Shown piece after piece: positions 49,556 to 60,720 of a stretch of DNA of 64,000 bases. Origin of the DNA: Ricinus communis (taxonomy: Eukaryota > Streptophyta > Magnoliopsida > Malpighiales > Euphorbiaceae); the NCBI RefSeq assembly GCF_019578655.1, contig NC_063256.1, positions 31,544,342 to 31,608,341 of the forward strand, written 5' to 3'. Within the stretch, counting starts at the first letter, position 1; every line of letters begins with the position of its first letter. Under the pieces are notes generated by a model. The model searched no databases and had not been told where the DNA came from. It saw only the letters and a program-made list of their open reading frames with translations. A program made the translations under genes and the position numbers.

Positions 49556-50910
49556 ATGGTATCTCTTGGGACGATCTATGTTGATTGGCTCAATGAACTC
49601 GTTCCTTCTAAGTCTGAGATCTTAGCTACACCTCTAGGCAGAATCTTCTATATATAAGTACGGGCCTTCCTAGTTTGGCCTGAACTTCCCTCTTGGGTCG
49701 AATGCGGTTGTCCTTGTATGCTACACTACTAGATTACCAGCTCTGACCTTTCCTGGCTTTACTTTCTTGTTGAATGCCCTAGCTGTCCTTTTTTAATACA
49801 ATTGCATGGAGTATAGGCTTTCATCCTTTTCTTATCAACCAACGCCAATTGCTGGTATCTTTACTCAACCTATTGGTATTTTGGTATTTCAACCTCTAAT
49901 ACAACTCTTAAAGACTTCAACTCTAACTCAATCAGCAAAACCACTTCAGTCCCGTAAACTATAGAGTACGACGTTTGCCCAATCGATGTTCGCTTGGTTG
50001 TCTAATATCCCCAAAGTGAAAAGGGTAATTAAAATGACTAGTACTTGTGATTCTAGACCATCTTCAAAAGTATTTTCTTTAGATTCTTATTGGCTGCTTC
50101 TACTGCTCCATTCGTCTGAGTTCTATACGGATAAGACTTGTGATGCTCGATCTTGTATTCCACTAGCAGGTTTGTTGTCTCACTCATGAACTGTATCTTA
50201 TTATTCGTTATGACGTGATACGGGACCCCATATCTGCAGATCAGGTTCCTTTTTATAAATTTGGCCATTTGCCTTGCCCCTACGGTGGTAAACAACTTGG
50301 CTTTGACCCATTTCGAGAAGTAATCAATTATTATGACTATGAACATGTGACCATTCGAATGAGCTTTTATTTCTCCGATGATGTCGATTCCTCAAGTTGC
50401 AAAAGGCCGAGAAGACGTAAAGTTGTGCATCTCAGTTGGAGGCACGTGACTCAAGCCACTATATAGCTGGCATTCTTTATATTTCCTCATTCACACTATG
50501 CAATCCTTATCCATTGTTAACCAGTAATAACCTTGCTGCATGATCTTCCTGGTTAGCACTATGCCGCTAATTTGAGACCTGCATGCTCCTTTATGTATTT
50601 CCTCCATCACTACTTGAGCTTCTACTTTAGTCACACATTGGAGCTATACATCTAATGCCATTCTTCTATACAGGACTCCCTTGTGGCTAATGTAGTTTCT
50701 AGATTGAATCTACAGCGCGTATCTTTCCTTGGTTGTCGCTTCTGTTAGATACTCCATACTTCCTATGAGCTTCCTCAGATCGTAGAACTATGGCTTCTCT
50801 TTTAGTCTCGTCTAAACTTATATAACTTGATCCCCTTGATAACAAGGTGCACCTGATTTCACAATCACCATAAGCTTTACTGATAGCTGTGAAAGATTGA
50901 TCCATATAGA
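49556..50910 (-). pseudogene. Tat-minus integrase remnant
   Basis: Contains MEEIHKGACRSQISGIVLTR with the zinc-binding second His changed to Gln, KYKECQLYSGLSH with one Cys changed, and the core IDYFSKWVKAKLFTTVGARQ, NLICRYGVPYHVITNNKIQF, TNGAVEAANKNLKKILLKMV (50053-50346). The central catalytic Asp of the usual TDN motif reads TNN. The C-terminus ends ARAFNKKVKPGKVRAGNLVV. Confidence 0.9.
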
Positions 50911-50919
50911 CGACAGAGT

Positions 50920-51873
50920 AGCTAGTGCATCCGCCATTTGATTCTCATCCTGAGGCTAGTGTACAAAGGAACACTTGGAGAGTTCCACACTAAAGTTCTG
51001 AGATAGTTGATATACAGCTTCAACCTCTCTTCTTTTAGCTCCCATTCCCCGAGGGCTTGTTGGATTACCAGCATAGAGTCTCCACAAACCATCAAATGCT
51101 TAGCTCTCGCTACAGCGTTCGCTTCTAATCTAAATAAACATGCTTCATACTCTTCCATGTCATTAGTCACTTTAAAGTCCAATCTCTTGGCTATTTGCAA
51201 CATCTCTCTTTCTTGCGTGATCAGAACTACTCCTAAACCTACACCTTTTGTGTTCATGGCTCCATCAAAATATATCTTCCATTACTGGATCTCGATTGCC
51301 CCTAGATTCTCATCAGAAAATTCAAGATTCCAAGGGTCGTCTCTTTTGATCACGTTCTATGCTAGAAACTCAGTTACAGCCCTACCATTGACTACCTTCT
51401 TAGTGATGTATTCTATGTCAAATTCTGCTAAGAGCACCAGCCATCTAGCTAGCATTTTTGTAAGAGATGGAGTCTTAAATAAGTACTTCAGATGGTCTAT
51501 TTTTGAAATTGCTTGCACCTTCTAAGATTGGAAATAGTGCCCAAACTTTCTTGTAGCCCATATCATAGCTAGGCACATCTTTTCTACAAGGTTGTACTTC
51601 GACTCGTAAGGCAGCAACTTCTATGTCATTAGGTCCACAATACGCTACCATCGCCCCTATAGCTTTATCCTCCAAGGCCAAGTAAAGGATCAATGGCTTG
51701 CCATCCTTCGGTGGCCCGGTGGCTTCATCAGATACTTCTTAATTTTGTTGAAGGCCTTCTGAAAATGTTCATCATACATAACAAGCTGATGTTTCTTTAA
51801 AAGCTTAAAGATAGAATCACATACCATTGTGAGCTTCAAAATGAACTTGCTGATGTATTGCAGATGCCCAAAG
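50920..51873 (-). pseudogene. Tat-minus RT end and RNase H remnant
   Basis: Starts FFGHLQYISKFILKLTMVCD (51690-51873), directly where the RT part on the far side of the solo LTR breaks off. RNase H follows: MNTKGVGLGVVLITQERE, LDFKVTNDMEEYEACLFRLE, HLMVCGDSMLVIQQALGEWE. Few stops, so it is one of the better-kept parts. Confidence 0.9.
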
Positions 51874-51878
51874 AAACT

Positions 51879-54771
51879 TGTAGGCAGCAATTTCGGGAGC
51901 GCACCCAAGTGTCTTTAGCAATTATTGCACTGTAAGGCTTTTCAACCTAATCGGGAACACACTAACTAGTCACTGAGACTAGCACGGAGATGAGAGTCGC
52001 CACCTGGGTAATTATCGAGAAACTTTTGCTGAGTGGTATTTCTCAGATTCCATAAGGAAGCTTACGCCACAAATCTATAGATGGATCCATAGACTAACTT
52101 CCTTATTTGTGTATATTAGTCTTTAATTTTATTATTTAACAAACTATTCCCTATAAATGCAAGCAATTAGTACATAAGCATACCAAAACAACACACATGA
52201 TTCACCTAAGTCTAGCCCATTTTATTCAAAACCCAGCCCATATTAGTGTTGTTAGCCTAAGTTACTAATTAATTACGTGTGTAGCTCACCTAGTCTAGCC
52301 CAATTACACGTTATGCTTTAGATTTTCAACCTTTAGACTTAATGGACTACTTATTATGATGAGGCCCATTCAGTGTGATTCTAATTCTAGTTAAGCCCTA
52401 ATCCTAACTAAAGCATGCCAAATTTCGCTAAGTCTACTTAGATTTTAGGGTTTTAGGCCTAGTTAAGATTAATTAGCCTATTAGACTACCATATTCATGT
52501 TGGATCTAGTTTTAACTTTAAGTCTATGTGGCCTATTTTAATTAATCAATCACATAAACACATATTTAATTAACCATATAATAGGAAAAATTAACAAAAT
52601 AAAGGTAGAAAGTAAAATCTAATTGATAACTTGGTCAAGAAAGGTAAGCTATTAACAAGGTCTTCAAGTCTGACCAGACCACCGATATACCTAAAATAAT
52701 GATTAGAAAGCGTCGGACAGAGTTGTCTGACCACTCACTCCAATGGCTAAGTTAGTAATGGTTTTGAGTTGTAAAGTATATAGTAATTGTAGAATAATGA
52801 ATGTTCCTGATATTGTTGTGTCACAGTTCTTTATATAAAAATTGAAGGTCTCCTAGTCCTACTAGGAGAAGGACTTTGTGAATGTAAAGTCTCCTAATAC
52901 TATTAGGATTAGTCTTCTTGGTCATACAACAGAATTCTAGGTTGGGTCAGATTTCTAATTAGAGTCCAACTAAGACTTGGTCTTCAAGACTTCTTGTTGT
53001 ACTCGAATTTGGACTTAGTCAACCCTGTGTTTCTTGGTTATGACAACTCAGCATGCAATGCTCGGCCTACTCTTGTTTACTCTATCTGTTCTTTTCATGC
53101 TCGGACCGCTCTTGTCTGCTTAGCCTATTCTTTCATGGTCGGCCTATTCTGCCATGCTCGTCCTATTCTTCATGGTCGGCTTACTATTTCATGCTCGGCC
53201 TACTCTTATCTGGTCGGCCTATTCTCTCATAGTCGGCCAATTTTTTCATGCTCGGCCTATATTTTGGTCAGTTATCACTAATTATTACAATCCGGCCTAC
53301 AACCACAATTGCGAAAAGGAAAGACCTAAGAACTATACAGAACGTCGGAATACATAAAAAATCGTCCAAAAAAAAATAGTGGTTGGACTTAAACAACCGA
53401 TCGACTCTATATATAGAGCCAATCAGCTTTAGGGTTTCAAGCTGGTTTTCGTCGATTCGACAGTACATTTTTGCATCCCCAGAGCCGGATTTCACATGCA
53501 TAGACAGAGAAATTAATGAGAATAAAAGAAAATAGAATGAATACATTAAAATAAAAATAACAAGAGTCAATTGAATGATCAAAACCCTAAAACTGATTAA
53601 AATCCTAAAAAAAACTAAAGGTATAATAAACAAACAGATAGCAAATTAATCATGCAATCACATTAAACATGTCTAATTACCTAATCATAATGGAGATGTA
53701 AATTTAAACATTAATCCTATAACATGTTTCTAATTAGATCCAAAATCCTAATTGACAAAATATCATATTTCAAAATCCTAGATTTCTTATTATCAAATTC
53801 AAAATCCAATAATGATGCATATTCACAAAACCCTAATCTAATCATACTATTCATATATCAAAATTCCAATCATGTTTCTAAAAACAGAAAAAGAAAACAA
53901 AAAGGAACGAAGAAATTGATTTTATCATGATGGTGAATGTATGATTAAAGGAACCCTCAAGTTGTCACCCTAATTGATAGATCTGCAAGTCTCAGGTGAT
54001 GAGGATGCAGTTGAGTCGAAGACCAGATAGGAATTCGGTGCTGGATCTGATGTAGAGATATCTTCTATCGATTTAGAAATAAGTTTCCAAAAATGATTCT
54101 TTCTTCAATGGCTTTTTTCTTAAAACTGTTCTTTCTTAGTGGCTTGAGTCTTTTATTGTCAAACAAGAATCACAGTCTTTTTCTTTCTTTTCTCTGTATA
54201 TTTTCTTTCTCAGTGTTTTTCAAGTATCGATATCACTTATTGCTAAAAATCATCTCTTAATTGTTAACCCTAACCTTTGCTACCTCTTTCTATTTATAGA
54301 GGTAAGGTTTCAAGGAAAACCCTAAGGCAGTCAATAGATTTTAGGATTTTATCAATAAATATTAGAGTTTATTTTTAAAATTTAAATAATTATCGATAAA
54401 AATGATGGTTATCATCAAGAAAACCTTCTAAAATCTATATCTTGACATAAAATCATCGAAAAAAACGATGTCGGAGTGTAAAAAATCCAATCGACTCTAT
54501 ATAGATCCGGTTGGCTCTATATAAAGGAAGTTTTACAAATTTTCATTTAGGGCTCTAGACTTGTGAAATTGTCGTTTTGACCCTCAAACTTTATTTTTCT
54601 TAATAATTGAGTGCAAATTGAATTAAAAGGGTAATTTCAACTATATTAAGCTCAACCCTAGCCTTGAATTCACACGTCCTTCATCTCTTGAGACCCGAGA
54701 AGACAGTAACTTTCATCATAGGATTTTTCATTCTTTCCTCGATATCTAGATCTGGAAAAAGGGTGCTAACA
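51879..54771 (-). mobile_element. Solo LTR of the Tat family inserted in Tat-minus pol
   Basis: On the minus strand it begins TGTTAGCACCCTTTTTCCAG and ends AATTGCTGCCTACA, a TG..CA pair. It is 2893 bp, longer than the sister LTRs because of a ~21-bp tandem array at 53056-53262. The RT reading EKEVRDF stops at one edge and FGHLQYI resumes at the other, so it is a clean insertion into pol. The 5-bp flanks on the minus strand are GATTT and AGTTT; each differs from GGTTT by one G-to-A change. Confidence 0.88.
53056..53262. repeat. ~21-bp tandem array in the solo LTR
   Basis: About ten degenerate units of the form TCATGCTCGGCCTATTCT. GC-richer than the rest of the LTR. The other three LTR copies lack it at the corresponding place, as far as I can align them. 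Confidence 0.88.
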
Positions 54772-54776
54772 AAATC

Positions 54777-55440
54777 CCTGACCTCTTTCTCTGTTTTTAG
54801 CGCCGGCATCTCTTGAATGGCATTGACCTTGTCTATATCGATCTCAATACCCTGTTGATTTACTATGTGCCTTAATAGCTTCCCTGATGTAACTTCGAAC
54901 ACGCTCTTCTTCGGATTGAATCTCAAGTTATAGCTTTCCACTCGTCCTAAAAACTTATCAAGAGCTTGAAAGTGTCCTTCCCTCGTTTCAAACTTTACCA
55001 TCATGTTATCAACATACACCTCCACCTCCTTGTATATCATGTCGTGAAACAAGATAGTGGCTGCTCTTTGATAAGTTGCCCCTGCGCTTTTTAGTCCAAA
55101 AGGCATAACCTTGTAGTAGTATGTGCCCCATTTAGTGATAAAAGACATCTTCAGCTTGTCCACTACTGCCATCATGATTTGATTGTACCTAGAGAACCCA
55201 TCTATAAAGGAGTACATCGCTTTAAAACTGGAACTGTCAACTCTTACATCTATGTGGGGCAGAGAAAAGTCATCCTTTGGGCATGCCTTGTTCAAGTCCC
55301 GGTAATCAACGCACATTCATTCCTTACCATCCTTCTTTAGGACCGGAACAATGTTAGCCAACCATTCGGGGTAGTCAACCACATCGAGAAAATTGGCCTT
55401 AACCTGCTTCTCATATCTTCTCTGCCAATTCCAACCTCAG
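54777..55440 (-). pseudogene. Tat-minus reverse transcriptase remnant
   Basis: A 211-codon open stretch from MCVDYRDLNKACPKDDFSLP through FIDGFSRYNQIMMAVVDKLK, PFGLKSAGATYQRAATILFH and LRHIVNQQGIEIDIDKVNAI to EKEVRDF, preceded by FLDVVDYPEWLANIVPVLKK. The catalytic box is YVDN (55006-55017) in place of YVDD, so one metal-binding Asp is lost. The end of the domain is separated by the solo LTR. Confidence 0.93.
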
Positions 55441-56310
55441 TCTTCTCATCTTCTGCTTGACTGGCTTGATATGCGAATGAGTCGGGATATGGTGCTCTGC
55501 TATTTTATTATCTAGACTTGGCATGTCGTCATACGACCAAGAAAATATCATTTTTCTTTTTTCTATTATTTTCTAAAATTCTCTCCTCTCTTCAAGAGTT
55601 ATATCATGAGCTATCAAAATATTCCGTAGATTTGTATCTGTGCCTAAATTAAATGAATCAACTTATATGGAATTGATGTCAAATATGCACATGTCATGAT
55701 TATCAAAATGCACACTACCATCAGGAAAAACATCACACGAGTAAGCAAAATCATTCATATCATTGATCTTAAAGAGAAAAGAAAAATCATCCTTATAAAT
55801 ATCAAATATTATTATATCATCATAGAATACATCAATGATATATTCTCAGTACGAGCAGCTAGTTCCTCTTGGCTTATCTTTTCCGGCTGAGCGGCAGGCT
55901 CTTCTAGCTTTAGCTCTTCCATCTTGGTGGTGACCTTCTCTCAGACTTCCTTAATACTCAACTCGATCATCCTGTCAACGATTGAGTTCTTGAAAATATC
56001 AAACCCTGGTACCTCAGTCCCAGCTACACTAATAGGTATAGGCTCCCCATAGTAGGGCTTGTACTCTTGGACGAACATGTCTTTTAGAGTCTTGCCCTTC
56101 AGTTTGCTCTCGACTTCTTCAAAATATTTCAAACCTCATTGAGTCTTCTGACCTTTGAAGTCTGGTAGCTCCACAAAACACCCTGATGATTCTTTCCCAG
56201 TCCTATTTCAGGCATGAAGTTCATTTTCTTGAATATACTGGCTACTTTAGGATCCATGTAGTCCTCATAGAGAACAGCCACTTAAAATTCAGTAGGGGCA
56301 TCCACTTCTT
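55441..56310 (-). pseudogene. Tat-minus protease-to-RT linker
   Basis: Includes FEEVESKLKGKTLKDMFVQE, PGFDIFKNSIVDRMIELSIK (55941-56132) and QKMRRLRLELAEKI before the RT. It corresponds to 43198-44129 of Tat-plus. Confidence 0.78.
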
Positions 56311-56900
56311 TGACAGCTCCTTGGATTAATCTTATCATATTCGGCATTGATGGTGACAATCTCGCCTTCATGAGAGAATTTCACCTTCTGATGTACTGTA
56401 GAAAGGACTCCTCCTAGGGCATGGAACCATGGCCTTTCCAATAACAATATAAAAGTTATTGGAATGTTTAGGATAGTAACTCCATCCAGGATTCAATAGG
56501 ATCCTTCTTCATGAGTGTTGAAAATGTCCCTTCTACATCTCATTTAGTCTCGTCATAGGCCCTTATGACTATGATTGATGGTTTTAGGTCCTTCACAGTC
56601 ATCACCAATTTAGAGAGTATACGAGAAGGATACACATTGATAGTTGACCCGTCATCAACCATCACACATGGGGTTATTTTTCTTTTTGCTTTTGCTGCTA
56701 TATAAAGGGCCTTATTGTGGTCTCTTCCTTCAAGTGGTAGGTTTTCATCCGAAAAGGTGATAATCCTGGTGGTCTTGTACTATTGTAATCATCTCCTCAA
56801 GGGTAGCTACTATGCTAACACTTATACTAGATTAGGCTTATATCAGACCCTTTTTGTGGTCTGATGAATGTATCAGCAGTTCCCAGACGTCGCCTATCTT
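56311..56900 (-). pseudogene. Tat-minus retropepsin remnant
   Basis: Reads HNKALYIAAKAKRKITPCVM, VDDGSTINVYPSRIL and VIRAYDETK. The active-site motif DDGS (56642-56659) is kept, unlike in Tat-plus. GRPWFHALGGVLSTVHQKVK-type text follows. Frame changes occur. Confidence 0.87.
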
Positions 56901-57128
56901 CTTCTACTTCCCTTGTTGTTCTAGCAACACGGTATCTCTGACTTCAAGTGCATGCTTCTCTTACTTCAACTATTGTACCACGGCTTCCTTACCCACTGGC
57001 TCAGTCTCGGAATCATTATCTGCCCAAATGTCCTTGGCCTCGGTGTATTGAACTTCACTCTCATTCCTAGAGCTATACCAAATGTCGATAGCCATGACCA
57101 ACTTCTTTTCCCCCTTCTTTTTAGACCT

Positions 57129-58900
57129 CTAGGAGACAAGATCGCAAGTGGCTTGATTATCATCTGATCCCCAACCATTTGGCACAATATCCTCAATTAA
57201 AATATCGAACCTTGAAGTTATATTTGCCTGACGGCTACCCAAGCAAGTCTTCACACTCATACTGAGAAAGTTGCTCAACCTCCATCCTCCATAGTCAATT
57301 AAGTCCTGAATCTCATGCTTGAGGCGGTTGCATTGGTCCATCACATGCTTGAAAGCCTAGTGATACTCACAATACTGACCATTATAAGGCTTAGGATTAT
57401 CTTTTGGCCATTGGGGCTTAAGCTTCCCGCTCCATTTTAGGTTTTGGAACACCACAGATAGTGGTGCCCCAGCTCGGTGAAGGTTCTTTCTGGACTATCT
57501 GGTTTGGCTTCTAGCTCGGTTTAGGTTAAGTCTACAAAGAGTTCATGATCTCCTCTTAGTTGAAATCATGATTGATGATGGACACTTAATTTGGAAATGG
57601 TGTGTTATTGTAGCTTGTTAAGGGGTTTCTTCTCGTATTAGGTTGGTCAGGATCGATGAGCTTTCCAACATTGATAAGGTCTTGGATTTCATGTTTCAAT
57701 CGGATGTAGTTATCGGTATGGTGGCCAAGTGCTTGTTGAAATTTTGCAGTAGGTGTTGGGTTTGTATCCGGGTATATTTGGGTTCACTGGGTTCTTTAGG
57801 GTGGTAGGTTGGAACATATGCCATTTTGAACCAATCTCTCAAAGATTTTAGAGGAAAGTTGCTTGAAGTTGGAGAACCTCCTCGGTTGCTACACAGCATT
57901 CACATCTAGGGTCCTGCTCCCTCCAGCCTGGTAATTTACCATTTCGCCAGTTTTTACAGTCTTCCTTTGGTCATTCTCTATCTCCTCGACTTCTAGCTCG
58001 TCATCATACATTTTGGACCACCATACGAACTTGGTCCTTTTTAGAGGGCCTATTCTTCATTAGTCTCCCCTTATTCCTCCATCTGATCAGGAAATCAAAG
58101 AATGACTCCTTTGGCTTCTTCTTGGTGGATTAAAGATCCCTGATTAGTGTTGTACTCATACTGCTTAACAAAGAAATTGCATAAATTGTGTCATTCAGCT
58201 TTAGCAGATTTTTCCAAACCATAGTACTAGTTGACAGTGGGTCCTTCAAGTGACAGCATAATCTGGGTCCTGCTCAATTGAGTAGTTCCCATGATAGTTA
58301 GTACTGCTTCATATGAATCTTCGGGTCACCAGTCCCATTGAACTTTTTCATCTCTAGGACTCTAAAGTTCGCAAGTAGCTTGTCTTCCTCCGTTAAAACT
58401 AACTCTTCAAAATCATAGGTTGGATCCAAACCTTTAATTTTCAGTAATACCCTACATCTCGTCAAGTCGGGCATTCAGTCCACTCACAGCCTCATTGGTG
58501 GCAAGGGCAATCTCCTTCTTAACCTGGTCTAGCATGAACTCATCAAAGTTCCAAAAATTCTAAAACACTCCTTTTCTAGTTGGGTCTTCAGCATTAGCAT
58601 TAGTCGCAGCAGTAGTTGCACCTGCAGTGGCAGCAACAGTTTTAGCGGCAACCATAGCAGGGTCAATAGCAACAAGAGAATTAGTCGGTGCAACAAAAGC
58701 AGTAGGTGGGCTTGGTTTGCAACCATCCCAGCCAAAAGTTGCTGGAGTTCTTCCCGAATCACACCTCTTAAGTCCTAAATGATAACATTCTTAAGGATCT
58801 CGACATCTTATTCATTAGCTCTTTCGTTGGCCATCTTTTTGGTAGCTTGACGTCTTAGTCTTTCTAGGTGCTCTAACACAGTTTTGATCCTTGGGGAGAT
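57129..58900 (-). pseudogene. Tat-minus gag remnant
   Basis: From the right: a Leu/Ala-rich start (IREELQQLLAGMVANQAH), the gag domain region near 58000-58450, and knuckle-like YCEYHQAFKHVMDQCNRLKH at about 57300-57370. It matches Tat-plus gag block by block. Several stops. Confidence 0.83.
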
Positions 58901-59984
58901 GAGCACTCTTTCCAATCTATGTCTTGTCTTTTCCAACCCACAGGAGAGTCTATATGGCTAAAAAATAAAGGTTAGTATGATGCATGATACACGTGCAATG
59001 CACAAGGACAAAGAAAAAAGAAGTTAGCACACATAGTAGTTTACAATCCATCCTTCCAATCTTATTACTCCTACACACAGTTCGTGGTAAGTCTTTCTTC
59101 CTTAGGATTTTGGGTTTGAGCTTTCTATCAATAAGGGATAGTAGGCCCGACGCGCATGCCATAAGATCTTAAAGCGGATTAAAACAAATAAAGCAATGTT
59201 TCTCAGTATAAGCATAAAAGCCTACATATTTTGGGCCTAGAGCCTGGTTCCACATTTTTGGCCTAAGGCCTTTCAATACTTGGGCTTAAGATACTTAAAA
59301 GAAAAAACATATCATATAGCAAGCAACAGGGTTCCTAAGGGAGATTATACGGTCATTACCATGGGCTAAGTCTCAGGTAAGGATAAAAGGTTCCCACAAT
59401 CAAAAAGTTCTTTCTTGGCTCGTCTCCCTACTCTAAGGTCCATGTGATGAAGGAAATTAACTCATTACTTGTGAGTGATAGTAGCCAGTGTCACAATTCT
59501 AGGATTTGAGTGGAACTGTTAAGAACCTCCAAGGATTAGAACCACGAACCCTAATGATTATGAACCCGTGAATTACTATCTTAGAAACTCAAGAACAAAT
59601 TAAGTTTCAAAACCCAAGAACTGCTTAAATCAGATTGCAAGGTATGGCTTGGGCCTATCCTAGCATGACCAATTGAGCTTCCTTGACTAGCCCAATCTTG
59701 CATATAGCCAATTAAGGCTTCTTGTAGCTTCTTGGACCTTGTAATTGGGCCTTATAGCATGCTCAATGGATCCTTAGCTTTATCTTTGGTTTTCTTGTTG
59801 TCCTCTCCATCAAGTCCATCTTTAAGCTTGGCCATGTCCATATCAGGAACTAAAGAACCACTAGGCGACGTCATCGAGGCTATAGGGACCAAACTGTACA
59901 GTGTGTGAAAGTGTAGTGATGCAAAAATAATCTGTTAAATAATAAAATTAAAGATAAACATACACTGGAATCAGCTTCTCTTAT
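58901..59984 (-). other. Tat-minus untranslated leader
   Basis: Lies between the primer site and gag. It matches the plus-strand leader 37791-38500 (shared GATTCCAGTGTATGTC, GCATGCGCGTCGGGCCTACT). No open reading of note. Confidence 0.75.
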
Positions 59985-60002
59985 CTCTAGTAGAGTCGCC
60001 AC
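59985..60002 (-). other. Primer binding site of Tat-minus
   Basis: On the minus strand TGGCGACTCTACTAGAG starts one base after the LTR end CCCATA. It matches the site of Tat-plus in its first eight bases. Confidence 0.75.
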
Positions 60003-60720
60003 TATGGGCGGCGGTTTCGGGCGTGCACCCAAGTGTCTTTAGCAACTATGACACTGTAAGGCTTTTCAATCTAATCGGGAACACGCTAACTAGTCACTCA
60101 GACTAGCGGAGATGAGAGTTGCCACCCGGGTAATCATCGGGATACTTTTACTAATGAGTGGTATTTCTCATATTCCATAAGGAAGCTTACGCCACAAATC
60201 CATAGATGGATTCGGAGACCAATTTCCTTATTTGTGTATATTAGTCTTTAATTTTATTATTTAACAAATTATTCCCTATAAATGCAAGCAGTTTATACAC
60301 AGGCATACCAAAACAACACACATGATTCAACTAAGTCTAGCCCATTTTATTCAAAATCCAGCCCATATTAGTGTTGTTAGCCTAATTTACTAATTAATTA
60401 TGTGTAGCTCACCTACTCTAGCCCAATTATACGTTATGCTTTAGATTTTCAACCTTTAGACTTAATGGACTACTTATTATAATTAGGCCTATTCAGTGTG
60501 ATCCTAATTCTAATTAAGCCTTAATCCTAACTAAAGCATGCCAATGCTACTAAATCTACTTAGATTTTAGGGTTTTAAGCCCAGTTTATGTTGATTAGCC
60601 TATTAGACTACCATCTTCATGTTGGATCCAGTTTTAACCCTAAGTCTATGTGGCCTATTTTAATTAATCAATCCTATAACACATACTGAATTAATCGTAT
60701 AATAAACAGTATAAATAAAA
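60003..60720 (-). repeat. 5' LTR of Tat-minus (partial, cut by MULE-2)
   Basis: 718 bp, highly similar to 51879-52600 of the solo LTR (for example TTAATTTTATTATTTAAC, GCTTTAGATTTTCAACC). At 60721 the match stops sharply and the end of a MULE begins. Confidence 0.92.

Larger units (their letters stand above)
49230..60720 (-). mobile_element. Tat-lineage gypsy element, minus strand (Tat-minus), continuing past the MULE
   Basis: On the minus strand: 5' LTR end (60720-60003), primer site, gag (58900-57130), protease (56900-56300), RT (55440-54777), then a solo LTR insertion (54771-51879), RT end and RNase H (51873-50920), integrase (50910-49556) and a tail to 49230. The same family as Tat-plus, facing it tail-to-tail. 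No 3' LTR is found. The rest of the 5' LTR should lie right of the window, beyond MULE-2. Confidence 0.9.

Noticed and set aside
52994..53357. Open reading frames of 67-95 codons with repeated HARP/LVGLF-like text
   Set aside because: They are a by-product of the 21-bp tandem array in the solo LTR; several frames are open at once and no start context or homology is seen.
54681..55316. A possibly functional 211-codon reverse transcriptase
   Set aside because: The catalytic box is YVDN, the end of the domain is LTR-derived, and the rest of pol is split.
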